DNA of 64,000 nucleotides. Source: Bradyrhizobium sp. CSA207. GTDB lineage: Bacteria > Pseudomonadota > Alphaproteobacteria > Rhizobiales > Xanthobacteraceae. Position numbers and translations under genes: made by a program. Below are positions 26,459 to 35,906 of this stretch, in pieces (position 1 is the stretch's first letter; each line of letters begins with the position of its first letter). Below the pieces are notes generated by a model that saw only the letters and a program-made list of their open reading frames with translations, did no database searches and was not told where the DNA came from. The stretch is taken from the NCBI RefSeq assembly GCF_029051685.1, contig NZ_JAACFT010000007.1, positions 186,001 through 250,000 on the forward strand. Reading direction: 5' to 3'.

Positions 26459-28321
26459 CTACCCCGCCGCCTCATCATACTCCGTACTGGCCTCGAGCCA
26501 TTGTTCCTCCGCGCGCGCCAGCGCGTCGGCCGCATTCGCGCGCGCCTTTGACAGTTGCGCGGCCTGCTTGGGGTCGCGCGTAAAAATGTCAGGGAGGGCC
26601 AGCGCGGTATCTATCTTGGCGATGATTTCGCCGACGCGGGCGATCTCGGCTTCGGCTTCCGCGATGCGCTTCTTCAATGAGCCGCGGTTATCTGATCTCG
26701 GGCGCTGCGGCTTTTCGCTCGGGATGCTGCGCTCGCGCGGGGAGGCTTCCGCGTTGCGCGACGACAGCACCAGGCGGCGGTATTCGTCGAGGTCGCCGTC
26801 GTAGTTCGTCACGGTGCGATCGGCGACGATCCAGAGCCGGTCGGCGCAGGCCTCGATCAGATAGCGGTCGTGCGAGACCATGATCACCGCGCCGGGAAAT
26901 TCGTTGATGGCCTCGGCGAGCGCAGCACGGCTGTCGATGTCGAGATGGTTGGTCGGCTCGTCCAAAATGATCATGTTGGGGCCGAAGAAGGTCGCAAGTC
27001 CCAGCAGGAGCCGCGCCTTCTCGCCGCCCGACAGTTTGCCGACCTTGGTGTCGGCCGCCTTGCCGGAAAAACCGATCGCGCCGGCGCGGGCGCGCACCTT
27101 GGCCTCGGGCGCATCGCCCATCAGCTTGCGCACATGGTCATAGGCCGAGCCGTCCTCGTTCAACTCGTCGAGCTGGTGCTGCGCGAAATAGGCGATCGAC
27201 AGCTTGTCGGCGCGCGTCACTCTGCCGGAGAACGGCGCAAGGCGCCCCGCAAGCAGCTTGACCAGCGTCGACTTGCCGTTGCCGTTGGCGCCGAGAAGCG
27301 CGATGCGGTCGTCATTGTCGATGCGCAAGGTGACGCGGCCCAGCACCGGCGTATTGGGATCGTAGCCGACCGAGGCATTGTCGACGGCGATGATCGGCGG
27401 CGACAGGATCTTCTCCGGCGCCGGAAAGCTGATCTCGCGCACGTCCTCGGTGACCAGCGCCGTGATCGGCTTCAGCCGCTCCAGCATTTTGACGCGAGAT
27501 TGCGCCTGGCGCGCCTTCGATGCCTTGGCCTTGAAACGGTCGACGAAGGCCTGGAGCCGCGCGCGTTCGGCTTCCTGACGCTTGACCTGCTTGGCATCGA
27601 GCAGCTCGCGCGCGGCGCGCTGCTCCTCGAAGGAGGAGTAGGATCCGCGGTAGAGCGTGAGCTTGCCACGCTCCAGGTGCAGGATCTGGTCGACCGAGCT
27701 CTCCAGCAGGTCGCGGTCGTGGCTGATCACGATGACCGTGCGCGGGTAATGCGCCAGATGATCCTCGAGCCACAGCGTGCCTTCGAGGTCGAGATAGTTG
27801 GTGGGCTCGTCGAGCAGCAGCAGATCGGGGGCTGCAAACAGTGTCGCAGCGAGTGCCACGCGCATCCGCCAGCCGCCGGAGAATTCGGCGCAGGGGCGAG
27901 CCTGATCGGCCGCGGAAAAACCGAGGCCTGAGAGAATCGCTGCGGCCCGGCTCGGTGCCGAATGGGCGTCGATGTCGACGAGCCGGGTCTGGATCTCCGC
28001 GATCCGGTGCGGATCGATCGCGCTTTCGGCTTCGTGCAGCAGCGCGTCGCGTTCGAGATCGGCCTTGAGAACGACCGAGATCAGGCTTTCGGGGCCGTTC
28101 GGCGCTTCCTGGGCGAGGCTGCCGACGCGCCAGCGCGGCGGCAGCGTGACGGAGCCGTGTTCGGCTGCAAGCTCGCCGCGGATGATCTTGAACAGCGTCG
28201 ACTTGCCGGTGCCGTTGCGCCCGACCATGCCGACCCGCGAACCGGGCGTGATCTGCACGGAACTCTGGTCGATCAGGAGACGTCCGGCGAGGCGGACCGA
28301 AAGGTCGGTGATGGAAAGCAT
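26459..28321 (-). CDS. ABC-F family ATPase
   Basis: Soluble tandem-domain ATPase of 620 aa with no membrane segments. Walker A motifs are GRNGTGKSTL (domain 1) and GANGNGKSTL (domain 2). The signature motifs are FSGGWRMRVALA and LSGGEKARLLLG, and the Walker B regions are LLLDEPTNYLD and IILDEPTNHLD. A linker and a charged C-terminal coiled coil follow, as in Uup/YheS-type proteins. Members act on ribosomes as translation factors, and some give antibiotic protection. The length and C-terminal coil suggest the Uup/YheS group. Confidence 0.92.
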   Translation of the reverse strand: MLSITDLSVRLAGRLLIDQSSVQITPGSRVGMVGRNGTGKSTLFKIIRGELAAEHGSVTLPPRWRVGSLAQEAPNGPESLISVVLKADLERDALLHEAESAIDPHRIAEIQTRLVDIDAHSAPSRAAAILSGLGFSAADQARPCAEFSGGWRMRVALAATLFAAPDLLLLDEPTNYLDLEGTLWLEDHLAHYPRTVIVISHDRDLLESSVDQILHLERGKLTLYRGSYSSFEEQRAARELLDAKQVKRQEAERARLQAFVDRFKAKASKARQAQSRVKMLERLKPITALVTEDVREISFPAPEKILSPPIIAVDNASVGYDPNTPVLGRVTLRIDNDDRIALLGANGNGKSTLVKLLAGRLAPFSGRVTRADKLSIAYFAQHQLDELNEDGSAYDHVRKLMGDAPEAKVRARAGAIGFSGKAADTKVGKLSGGEKARLLLGLATFFGPNMIILDEPTNHLDIDSRAALAEAINEFPGAVIMVSHDRYLIEACADRLWIVADRTVTNYDGDLDEYRRLVLSSRNAEASPRERSIPSEKPQRPRSDNRGSLKKRIAEAEAEIARVGEIIAKIDTALALPDIFTRDPKQAAQLSKARANAADALARAEEQWLEASTEYDEAAG

Positions 28322-28375
28322 GCGGCCTTGTCACCGCAAGGCGCCGCGAACGCAACCCGTTTTTGCGTCTGCCCG

Positions 28376-28555
28376 TTAGTGCGAGCTGTCCTCGCGGTCG
28401 CGCTTCTCCAGCTCGCTCATCAGCTGTTCGAGATGCGTCGGGAGCCGGGACTCGGGGCGAAGATATTGCTGGAGCCGCTCGCCCACGGCATCGCGGATCG
28501 AGCGGCTGGTGCGCCGGTCGATCTTTTCGCTGTCATCGGCGAAGAGGCCAGTCAT
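28376..28555 (-). CDS. Small hypothetical protein (59 aa)
   Basis: A 59-aa frame on the minus strand between the ABC-F gene and the intergenic region. It starts MTGLFADDSEKIDRRTSRSI and ends KRDREDSSH with TAA. It is charged and helical, with Leu-rich spacing around YLRPESRLPTHLEQLMSELE. GC-rich third positions and an uninterrupted frame suggest real coding. The short Pro/Leu pattern faintly recalls NepR-like anti-sigma proteins, but the key residues cannot be matched, so I give no function. Confidence 0.55.
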   Translation of the reverse strand: MTGLFADDSEKIDRRTSRSIRDAVGERLQQYLRPESRLPTHLEQLMSELEKRDREDSSH

Positions 28556-28696
28556 TGGCGAGGTTCCATTGCTTCACAATAAAGACACCCTACCAAGTCC
28601 CTGACCGTAAAATTGTTTCGCCCCTCAGCGGGCTGCCGGGCATTCTAGTAAAAATTGTATAAATTTAGTCGTGCAGGCCAACGGCCGCCCAACGCA

Positions 28697-28724
28697 AAGC
28701 CCCGGCGGGGGCACGCCGGGGCTT
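28697..28724. terminator. Strong hairpin, probable terminator
   Basis: AAGCCCCGGCG (28697-28707) pairs perfectly with CGCCGGGGCTT (28714-28724). It lies downstream of the minus-strand secreted protein gene. Read on the minus strand it is followed by a few T residues. It may act in both directions. Confidence 0.55.
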
Positions 28725-28777
28725 CTCTTGGAAGGTACCTGGGGGACGGTAGGTACCCTTGGAAGGTGCTGTCGCTC

Positions 28778-29032
28778 TCAGTAGCAGCGGTTGATCAGCC
28801 GCCAGCGGGGTCCCCAGGGGGTCGGGACCAGCCGGCGCACGTAGCAGCCGCCATAGCCGTAGGAGACGGGGCCACCGGCGTAGAAGCGCGGTCCACCCCA
28901 GCCGTGGCCGTGATGCCAACCGCCGCCGTGCCAGCCCCAGCCGCCATGCCAGTGAGCGGAGGCGGAGGTCGGCGCCAGCGCGGCACCCAGCGCGAGCGCG
29001 GCAACTGCGGCAAGCGAAAGTTTCCTCAACAT
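28778..29032 (-). CDS. Small secreted Gly/His/Trp-rich protein
   Basis: An 84-aa exported protein. The signal peptide MLRKLSLAAVAALALGAALAPTSASA is followed by a striking mature part made largely of Gly, His, Trp and Tyr (HWHGGWGWHGGGWHHGHGW), then a more ordinary tail with two Cys (GGCYVRR...INRCY). The ATG at 29032 has GGAGATC upstream; the frame is open further but without signal. The composition suggests metal binding or a cell-surface role, which is inference. Similar small GCG/CRPN-type proteins are common in Bradyrhizobium-like genomes. Confidence 0.75.
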   Translation of the reverse strand: MLRKLSLAAVAALALGAALAPTSASAHWHGGWGWHGGGWHHGHGWGGPRFYAGGPVSYGYGGCYVRRLVPTPWGPRWRLINRCY

Positions 29033-29341
29033 GGTGATCTCCTCAGAACTGTCGGCGCGGGCCTGCGCGTCGATGGAAAGGCCGCCGAAACGGTTTGCCT
29101 CATGATCAGGCATTCGTTTCGATAGGCGACACCTTATGCCGGCGCGGCTGAACCAAACCCTGATGGCGGGTTCAGATTGGGTTCATCTGGGTGAAATTGC
29201 TGTAACCCGGGTAGAATCTTGGACCTTGGCCCTGCGGCGAAGCGCCCGTGAGGCCGTTCCGGCGGTCGCTTGCCGTTCGGCAACGGCGCCGATATAAGCC
29301 GCGCAACTCCGAACCACCGCTTTCTCCTCAAGGACAAGATC
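29033..29341. other. Divergent gap upstream of ndk
   Basis: About 310 bases with no convincing gene. It must hold promoters for the secreted small protein and ndk. No clear promoter boxes, hairpins or repeats stood out. Confidence 0.35.
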
Positions 29342-29764
29342 ATGGCCATCGAACGTACTTTCTCGATCATCAAGCCCGATGCGACCGCGCGTAACCTGAC
29401 CGGCGCGGTGAACGCCGTGATCGAAAAAGCGGGCCTGCGCATCGTCGCGCAGAAGCGCATCCGCATGACCAAGGAGCAGGCCGAGACCTTCTATGCCGTC
29501 CACAAGGAACGCCCGTTCTTCGGCGAGCTCGTCGAATTCATGACCTCGGGCCCGGTCGTGGTCCAGGTGCTGGAAGGCGAGAACGCCGTCGCCAAGTACC
29601 GCGAGGCGATGGGTGCGACCGATCCGTCCAAGGCGGCCGACGGCACCATCCGCAAGCTCTACGCAAAGTCGATCGGCGAGAACTCCGCGCATGGCTCGGA
29701 CGCGCCGGAGACGGCTGCGATCGAGATCGCGCAATTCTTCTCGGGCAACGAGATCGTCGGCTGA
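29342..29764 (+). CDS. ndk: Nucleoside diphosphate kinase
   Basis: Balances nucleoside triphosphate pools by phosphate transfer through a phospho-His intermediate. The 140-aa protein starts [14 protein letters not shown] and carries the active-site block [14 protein letters not shown], with His about residue 117. [14 protein letters not shown] and [12 protein letters not shown] are typical. It stands alone on the + strand before the TerC-like gene. Confidence 0.97.
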   Translation: MAIERTFSIIKPDATARNLTGAVNAVIEKAGLRIVAQKRIRMTKEQAETFYAVHKERPFFGELVEFMTSGPVVVQVLEGENAVAKYREAMGATDPSKAADGTIRKLYAKSIGENSAHGSDAPETAAIEIAQFFSGNEIVG

Positions 29765-29808
29765 TTCAACAGCCGATAAGTTAAGGCGGCGGGGCGAAAG
29801 GACGCATT

Positions 29809-30669
29809 GTGAACTGGCTTTGGCAGATGTTCGATCCCGCTACGATCGGGGCATTCTTCACCCAGTTTCGCAATGAGATGGCCGAACCGACCTTCTGGAT
29901 CGCGGTCGGCAAGATCATCTGGATCAACGTCCTGCTCTCCGGCGATAATGCGCTGGTGATCGCGCTCGCCTGTCGCGGCCTGAAGCCGCGACACCGGCTA
30001 TGGGGCATGGTGCTCGGCGCCGGCGCCGCGGTGCTGCTGCGGATCATCTTCACCGGCATCGTCGCCAGCCTGATGGGGCTGCCGTACCTCAAGCTGGTCG
30101 GCGGCCTCGCGCTGATCGTGATCGCGGCAAAGCTGCTCGTGCCCGAAGAGGAGGGCGAGGACGACGTCGAGTCGGCCTCTCATCTGTGGCACGCCGTGCA
30201 GATCGTCGTCGTCGCCGACATCATCATGAGCCTCGACAACGTCATTGCCGTGGCCGCCGCCGCCAATGGCAGCATGCCGCTGCTGATCCTCGGACTTGCC
30301 ATCAGCGTGCCGCTGATCGTGGCCGGTGCGGCGCTCATCATGGCGCTGCTTGCGAAGCTGCCAGTCCTTGTATGGGCCGGTGCGGCGCTGCTCGGCTGGA
30401 TCTCGGGCGAAGTGATTGCGACCGATCCTGGCATCGCGCCGAAGCTGCACACGCTGTTCGACGGCCCGCTCGGCGCATCGCTTGATTCGATCCTCGCTGC
30501 CTTGCGCATCCCGCCGCAATTCACCCATGGCGGCGGAGGCGGCGAATATCTCTGCGCAGCACTCGGTGTTGCCGTCGTGCTGGTGGTCGGCACCATCTGG
30601 CGCCGCCGCAGCCTGGGCCAGGCGGCGCTCGAGGCTTCCGAGCGACACGCCAAGGTCTCGGTGGAGTAA
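29809..30669 (+). CDS. TerC/YjbE family integral membrane protein
   Basis: Inner-membrane protein of 286 aa with about seven hydrophobic segments. Conserved TerC features are visible: INVLLSGDNALVIALACRGL near the N terminus and IVVVADIIMSLDNVIAV in the middle. The paired acidic residues (GDNA, SLDN) suit metal handling. TerC relatives take part in manganese export during exoenzyme secretion, but the substrate here is not shown. The start is a GTG. A palindromic element follows the stop closely. No mntP/yybP-type riboswitch was recognised upstream. Confidence 0.9.
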   Translation: MNWLWQMFDPATIGAFFTQFRNEMAEPTFWIAVGKIIWINVLLSGDNALVIALACRGLKPRHRLWGMVLGAGAAVLLRIIFTGIVASLMGLPYLKLVGGLALIVIAAKLLVPEEEGEDDVESASHLWHAVQIVVVADIIMSLDNVIAVAAAANGSMPLLILGLAISVPLIVAGAALIMALLAKLPVLVWAGAALLGWISGEVIATDPGIAPKLHTLFDGPLGASLDSILAALRIPPQFTHGGGGGEYLCAALGVAVVLVVGTIWRRRSLGQAALEASERHAKVSVE

Positions 30670-30683
30670 GGCTTATTTCTTGA

Positions 30684-30749
30684 GCATGATCTTTTCGAAA
30701 GACCGCTTCGCAGTTTGCGCTAACGCGGCCCTTCGGATCCGGATCATGC
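30684..30749. repeat. Palindromic intergenic element, copy 3
   Basis: GCATGATC (30684-30691) pairs with GATCATGC (30742-30749), enclosing CTTTTCGAAAGACCGCTTCG and a longer, more diverged centre than the other copies. It fills the gap between the convergent TerC-like and ppx genes and abuts the ppx stop at 30751. It may serve as a shared terminator. Confidence 0.75.
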
Positions 30750-30750
30750 T

Positions 30751-32253
30751 TTAGTGCCGTACGATCGAGCCGGCGCGGCCGATCAGGCGGGCGAGTTGGC
30801 GGAAGCGGCTGCCGACACGGTCGGCGACGAGATCGCCGAGGCGGTGCTCGAACACCAGCATCAGCTTGCGGCTCCCGCTGCGGAAATGCGTGGCAGGCAA
30901 GACGCCAGGGCGCGCCGCCGAGATCAGATGCGCGACGCGGAACGCAGCGCCCAGCAGACGGGCGCGTTCGATCTGCGCCGGCGTCAGCAGCTCCTGCATG
31001 GCCACCGGCGGCTGGTTTTCCTCGCTCAGCCCCGCATAACGATAGAACACCGACAGGCCGACGAAGGCGCGTTCGGTGTGGGTGATCGCGCCGAAATTGC
31101 CGTTGACGACCAGGCTCAGCGTCTGCTCGCCGCGATGGTCGGGATGCACGCGCCAGCCGATGTCGGAGAGCAGGCAGGCGGCGTGGCGTAAGCGGCGGTC
31201 CTCTTCGCTCTCGCGCAGCTTTACCACGCGCGCGAGCCGGTCGGTCCAGGCGATCAGCTCGCGGGCGTGGCGTGCCGAGCGCGACAGCAGCTGGTTGAGC
31301 TCTTCCGCCGCGCAGACCAATCCGTCCTTGCTGCGCTCGGTCTGCGACAACTTCTCGTGCAGCAGGCCTTCGCGAACGCCGAAGGTCGAGAACACGATGG
31401 TCTTCGGTTTTGCCACACGGATGATGTGCTCGAGCACCAGCGCGGCATAGGTGAGGAGAGGGCGGCGCGCGTCGGCGACGATCTCGATGTCGGCCAGCAT
31501 GTTGGCGGCCGCGAGACGGCGCAGACGACGCGAAAAGTCGAGCGCCTCGGCGGCCGAAATCGAATAGCCGTGCATCACCTGGAGCGGATAGCCGCTCTGG
31601 ATGATGTGGATGCGGGCAAGCGCGCGCCAGGTGCCGCCGACCGCATAGAAGGAGCGGCCGCTGCCCGCCTTGAGCTGCGGCACCCCGTCGAGCGCCTCGC
31701 GGACGATGCGGTCGGCCCGCTTGAGCGATTTGTGGGCGAGGTCCTGCAGCGCGAGACCGCCCAGTGGCAGCGTCACGCCGCTGCGTACGCTGTTCCTGCG
31801 CACGTCGATCAGTTCGAGCGAGCCACCGCCGAGATCGCCGACGATGCCGTCGGGATGGTGAATCCCCGAGATCACGCCGAGCGCCGACAGCCGCGCCTCG
31901 CGCGGTCCGGACAGAATCTCGATCTTGACCGCGCAGATGCGCTCGGCTTTCGCGATGAAGTCGGGGCCGTTGGAGGCGTCACGGCACGCCGCTGTGGCGA
32001 TCGCGAACACGCGCCCCACCTGCATCACCCGGCACAGCGCGCGGAATCGCTTCAGCGAGGTCAGCGCCTTGTCGACGGCGTCCGGCGCAAGCAGGCCCGT
32101 GCTCTGCACCTCGCGGCCGAGGCCGCACAGCGTCTTCTCGTTGAAGATCGGAATAAGGCTCCGCGCCAGCGCCTCGTAGACGACGAGACGCACCGAGTTG
32201 GAGCCGATATCGATGACAGCGACGCTCGAGCCGCGCTTGCGCGGTTGCGTCAC
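30751..32253 (-). CDS. ppx: Exopolyphosphatase (Ppx/GppA family)
   Basis: Hydrolyses inorganic polyphosphate from chain ends, or pppGpp in GppA-type members. The 500-aa protein has the actin-fold ATPase loops SVAVIDIGSNSVRLVVYE and VGDLGGGSLELIDV, and a C-terminal HD-like region (DRRLRHAACLLSDIGW). It lies 15 bases downstream of ppk1 on the minus strand, which favours the exopolyphosphatase role. Length fits the longer alphaproteobacterial type. Confidence 0.92.
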   Translation of the reverse strand: MTQPRKRGSSVAVIDIGSNSVRLVVYEALARSLIPIFNEKTLCGLGREVQSTGLLAPDAVDKALTSLKRFRALCRVMQVGRVFAIATAACRDASNGPDFIAKAERICAVKIEILSGPREARLSALGVISGIHHPDGIVGDLGGGSLELIDVRRNSVRSGVTLPLGGLALQDLAHKSLKRADRIVREALDGVPQLKAGSGRSFYAVGGTWRALARIHIIQSGYPLQVMHGYSISAAEALDFSRRLRRLAAANMLADIEIVADARRPLLTYAALVLEHIIRVAKPKTIVFSTFGVREGLLHEKLSQTERSKDGLVCAAEELNQLLSRSARHARELIAWTDRLARVVKLRESEEDRRLRHAACLLSDIGWRVHPDHRGEQTLSLVVNGNFGAITHTERAFVGLSVFYRYAGLSEENQPPVAMQELLTPAQIERARLLGAAFRVAHLISAARPGVLPATHFRSGSRKLMLVFEHRLGDLVADRVGSRFRQLARLIGRAGSIVRH

Positions 32254-32268
32254 GTCAGAAATCCCCGA

Positions 32269-34473
32269 TCAGGGTTGATGGCGTTCGTTCCGGCGCGTGA
32301 GGCGGCGCGGCGAGGATTCCTTGAGCGACTTTCCACGGCCAGACAGACTCGGATTTGTCATGAAGTAGTTGTGGACGTTGAAAGGCTCCTCGCCCTTCGC
32401 GGTCTTCATACGCGTTGAGGACCCGTCCGGCAACAATTGCCAGCTCTGCTCATTATCCTTCAGGTTCGCGACCATGATCTGTTCGAGAACCTGCTGATGC
32501 ACCGTGGGATTTTGCAGCGGACACAGCACCTCGACGCGACGGTCGAGGTTGCGTGGCATCATATCGGCGGACGAGATATACACAGCCGCTTTCGCGCTCG
32601 GCAGGCCCTGGCCCATACCGAAGCAGTAGATTCGGCCGTGTTCCAGGAAGCGTCCAATGATCGACTTGACGCGGATGTTCTCCGACAGGCCGGGAATGCC
32701 GGGCCGCAGGCAGCAGATGCCTCGCACCACGAGCTCGACCTGGACGCCGGCCTGTGACGCTTCGTAGAGCGCGTCGATGATGTCGGGGTCGACCAGCGCA
32801 TTCATCTTCATCCAGACCGCGCCCGGCTTGCCGTGCCGGGCATGCTCGGTCTCGCCCTGGATGTGCTGGATGATGCGCTTGCGCAGGGTCAGCGGCGACA
32901 CCGCCATCTTTTCGAGATCACTTGGCGCCGCATAGCCGGTGATGAAGTTGAACACGCGCGCGGCGTCGCGGCCGATGGTCGGCTCCGAGGTAAAGTAGGA
33001 GAGGTCGGTGTAGATGCGCGCGGTCACCGGGTGATAGTTGCCGGTGCCGGTATGGACATAGGTGGTGAGGCTGCCGCCTTCGCGACGCACCACCATCGAC
33101 AGCTTGGCGTGGGTCTTGAGTTCGAGGAAGCCATAGACCACCTGGACGCCGGCGCGTTCGAGGTCGCGCGCCCAGCGGATGTTGGCCTCTTCGTCGAAAC
33201 GTGCCTTCAGCTCGATCAGCGCGGTGACCGACTTGCCGGCTTCTGCGGCTTCCGCGAGCGCACGCACGATCGGCGAGTTGTTGGAAGTGCGGTAGAGCGT
33301 TTGCTTGATCGCGACGACGTCCGGATCGCGCGTGGCCTGCTGGAGGAACTGCACCACCACATCGAAGGATTCGTAGGGGTGATGGACGACCAGGTCCTTC
33401 TGCCGGATCGCGGCAAAAATGTCGCCGCCGTGCTCGCGCACGCGCTCGGGATGGCGTGGCACGTAAGGCGTGAATTCGAGGTCGGGCCGGTCGAGGCGGG
33501 TGAGCTGGGACAGCTCGTTCATGGCGAGCACGCCGTCGACCAGAAACACCTCGTCGTCAGCGGCCGACAGCGCGTGCTGCACGAAGCTGCGCAGCTGCTC
33601 CGGCATCTTGGCGTCGATCTCGAGCCGGATCACCGAACCGCGGCGGCGACGCTTCAGCGCAGTCTCGAACAGGCGGACGAGGTCTTCGGCTTCTTCCTCG
33701 ATTTCCAGCTCGGAGTCTCGGATGATGCGGAAGGCGCCCTGGCCGTGCAGGTTGTAGCCGGGGAAAAGGCGATTGATGAACAGGGAGGTCGCCTGTTCCA
33801 GCGTGATCAGCCGCACCGTACCGTCGGCCGGCAGGCGGATGAAGCGGTCGATCTTGCCGGGCATGCGGATCAGCGCGTTCATCTGCTTGCCGTCGGCGGC
33901 GCGCGTGAGCTGGAGCGCGATGGTGAAGCCGAGGCTCGGAATGAACGGGAAGGGATGGGCCGGGTCGATCGCGAGCGGCGTCAGCAGCGGGAACACGTTG
34001 GCGAGGAAGTAGTCCTCGATCCAGGTCCGCTCCGCCTTGGTGACCTCCTTGCCGTCGACCAGCACGATGCCGACGTCGGCCAGCGAGCCGCGCAGGCCGC
34101 GCCAGATCGCCTGCTGGTCGGAGGCCAGCTTGGAGACAGTCTGGTTGATCAGGGCAAGCTGCTCGGACGGGGTCAAGCCGTCCGGGCTGCGCTCGGCAAT
34201 ACCCTCGCGCACCTGGGCCTTGATGCCGGCGACGCGGACCATGAAGAATTCGTCGAGGTTATTCGCCGAAATCGACAGGAATCGCACCCGCTCCAGCACG
34301 GGGTGGCTGGGATTGACCGATTCCTCCAGGACGCGCCGGTTGAAATGCAGCCACGACAGCTCGCGGTTGATGAACCGCTCGGGGCTCGAAGCGATCGCCG
34401 GCTGGCCTTCGAATTCTTGAGCTTTTTCTTTAATTTCAATGGCTTGCGCAGAGTCCATCAGAAGTCGATCCAT
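32269..34473 (-). CDS. ppk1: Polyphosphate kinase 1
   Basis: Reversibly makes polyphosphate from ATP. The 734-aa protein has the N-terminal [17 protein letters not shown] motif, the central [11 protein letters not shown] segment, and the phospholipase-D-like C domains carrying the catalytic His region ([19 protein letters not shown]). [17 protein letters not shown] is also typical. The start is uncertain: ATG at 34473 or at 34458, both near the conserved start of the domain. ppx follows directly, forming a polyphosphate synthesis and degradation pair. Confidence 0.95.
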   Translation of the reverse strand: MDRLLMDSAQAIEIKEKAQEFEGQPAIASSPERFINRELSWLHFNRRVLEESVNPSHPVLERVRFLSISANNLDEFFMVRVAGIKAQVREGIAERSPDGLTPSEQLALINQTVSKLASDQQAIWRGLRGSLADVGIVLVDGKEVTKAERTWIEDYFLANVFPLLTPLAIDPAHPFPFIPSLGFTIALQLTRAADGKQMNALIRMPGKIDRFIRLPADGTVRLITLEQATSLFINRLFPGYNLHGQGAFRIIRDSELEIEEEAEDLVRLFETALKRRRRGSVIRLEIDAKMPEQLRSFVQHALSAADDEVFLVDGVLAMNELSQLTRLDRPDLEFTPYVPRHPERVREHGGDIFAAIRQKDLVVHHPYESFDVVVQFLQQATRDPDVVAIKQTLYRTSNNSPIVRALAEAAEAGKSVTALIELKARFDEEANIRWARDLERAGVQVVYGFLELKTHAKLSMVVRREGGSLTTYVHTGTGNYHPVTARIYTDLSYFTSEPTIGRDAARVFNFITGYAAPSDLEKMAVSPLTLRKRIIQHIQGETEHARHGKPGAVWMKMNALVDPDIIDALYEASQAGVQVELVVRGICCLRPGIPGLSENIRVKSIIGRFLEHGRIYCFGMGQGLPSAKAAVYISSADMMPRNLDRRVEVLCPLQNPTVHQQVLEQIMVANLKDNEQSWQLLPDGSSTRMKTAKGEEPFNVHNYFMTNPSLSGRGKSLKESSPRRLTRRNERHQP

Positions 34474-34599
34474 CCTGTTTCGCCTCACTTTGCGACTTAG
34501 GCGCAAAACCGGAGCGAGCATGTGTGAGTGCGATGACGTTTCAATGACATTGACGTTCCGCCGCCGCGCCCCGTCAAGCGCTGTGGATAGGAAGACAGG

Positions 34600-35367
34600 T
34601 CAGGCGTCACGCAGCAGCTCGGCGGCGAGCGCCCTTGTAACGGGACGGCCGAGCCGCAGCGCCTCGCTGTCGAGCAATTCCACAGCCTGGCGGGCGGCGG
34701 CCGAGGACCGCTCGAGGCGGGTGGCGAGGTAGCTGACCACGGTCTCGTCAACGGCGAGTTGGTGGTCGGCGCAGAACTTGATGATCAGGCCGCGGAACAG
34801 CTGGTCGTCCGGCGGCAAGAGCGAGATCACGGGAACAGCGCGCAACCGGGAGCGCAGGTCGCGCAGTTCGATATCGAGCGCAGCGGGCACCTCGCGTCCG
34901 GTGAAGAGGACGTAGGCGCCGTCTTCACGCGCGAGGTTCATCAGGTGGAAGACGGCGCGCTCGTCGAATTCCTTTGCCTTGAGATCCTCGACCACCAAGG
35001 CGCCGGTCGCGAGCGCGCCAGGGACGCTCGCGGGGATCAGCGCATTGGCCGTGGTCGAGCGGGCGCCGGCGTCCTCGGCCCAGATCGCGGCGAGATGGCT
35101 CTTGCCGCTGCCTTCGGGGCCAGCCAGCCACATGATCCGGTTCGGCCATTCCGGCCAACTGTCGATCAGGCCGAGACCGGCCGCGTTGGAGGGGCCTTCG
35201 AGGAAATTGTCCCGGCTCAGGCTTTCCGCATGCGGAAGCGAAAACGCCAATTGTCGGGGATGAACGCGGCCTGCCACGCTTGCTTTGCTCCATGCCGGTC
35301 GGCCGGCCTCGGTTGAGAGTAGACGTATCGAGCGCGAGTTGGCCTTTTGCGGGGCCTCCAGGCTCAT
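34600..35367 (-). CDS. hdaA: DnaA-related regulatory ATPase, HdaA-like
   Basis: P-loop ATPase of 255 aa related to the AAA+ part of DnaA but lacking the C-terminal DNA-binding domain. Walker A is GPEGSGKSHLA near residue 70. GALVVEDLKAKEFDE supplies a divergent Walker B, and the sensor region is LRDLRSRLRAVPVISL. In alphaproteobacteria HdaA promotes ATP hydrolysis by DnaA to limit re-initiation. Its ATG overlaps the stop of the phosphatidyltransferase gene (ATGA), so they are coupled. The gene is followed by ppk1 and ppx, an arrangement known in related genomes. Confidence 0.85.
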   Translation of the reverse strand: MSLEAPQKANSRSIRLLSTEAGRPAWSKASVAGRVHPRQLAFSLPHAESLSRDNFLEGPSNAAGLGLIDSWPEWPNRIMWLAGPEGSGKSHLAAIWAEDAGARSTTANALIPASVPGALATGALVVEDLKAKEFDERAVFHLMNLAREDGAYVLFTGREVPAALDIELRDLRSRLRAVPVISLLPPDDQLFRGLIIKFCADHQLAVDETVVSYLATRLERSSAAARQAVELLDSEALRLGRPVTRALAAELLRDA

Positions 35368-35906
35368 TTGGCCTCGATGGTGCTCATGTGCCGCAGCCAC
35401 TCGACGAGATAGAGCGACACGGAGGAGAGCGTGAAGACGGTGACGAGACCCATCAGGATTATATCATAGGGCTGCGCCTTGAAGCCGAAGGCAAGCGAGG
35501 CCAATACCAGCGCCGCGAAGGCCACCTGGGCCACAGTGTTGAGCTTGGACACCTTCGACGGCTTCATCTCGACCGGCTTGTCGAACAGCCAGGAGACGAT
35601 CACGGCCGCCACGATCATGATGTCCCGCGACACCACCAGGATCACGATCCAGCGCGGGATCGCGCCCCAGATGCCGAGCGCCATGTAGATCGAGACCAAC
35701 AGCGCCTTGTCCGCAAGCGGGTCGAGCAAGGCGCCGAGCTCGCTCGTCATGTTGAACCGCTTGGCGAGGAAGCCGTCGACGGCATCGCTTATGCCGGCGA
35801 TCAGGAAGACGGCGAACGCCACCTCCATTTGGCTCGACACGATGGCCCAGACAATGATCGGGACCAGCATGATGCGGCCCAGGGTAATGATGTTCGGAAT
35901 ACTCAC
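35364..35906 (-). CDS. CDP-alcohol phosphatidyltransferase family protein
   Basis: Integral membrane enzyme of 180 aa that transfers a phosphatidyl group from CDP-diacylglycerol to an alcohol. The CDP-alcohol motif is seen as DAVDGFLAKR, then nine residues, then DPLADK (the D..DG..AR...G...D...D pattern with K for A at one point). Five or so membrane segments are visible. PgsA-like (glycerol-3-phosphate acceptor) is likeliest from the length and motif, but other acceptors are possible. It is the first gene of the set leading to hdaA, ppk1 and ppx. Confidence 0.88.
   Translation of the reverse strand: MSIPNIITLGRIMLVPIIVWAIVSSQMEVAFAVFLIAGISDAVDGFLAKRFNMTSELGALLDPLADKALLVSIYMALGIWGAIPRWIVILVVSRDIMIVAAVIVSWLFDKPVEMKPSKVSKLNTVAQVAFAALVLASLAFGFKAQPYDIILMGLVTVFTLSSVSLYLVEWLRHMSTIEAK

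Noticed and set aside
31267..32418. 383-aa plus-strand open frame opposite ppx
   Set aside because: Shadow of ppx, which has the actin-fold ATPase loops; no start signal or domain on the plus strand.
32833..34500. 555-aa plus-strand open frame opposite ppk1
   Set aside because: Despite its length it mirrors ppk1 codons and has no protein-family features; long antisense frames are common at this GC content.
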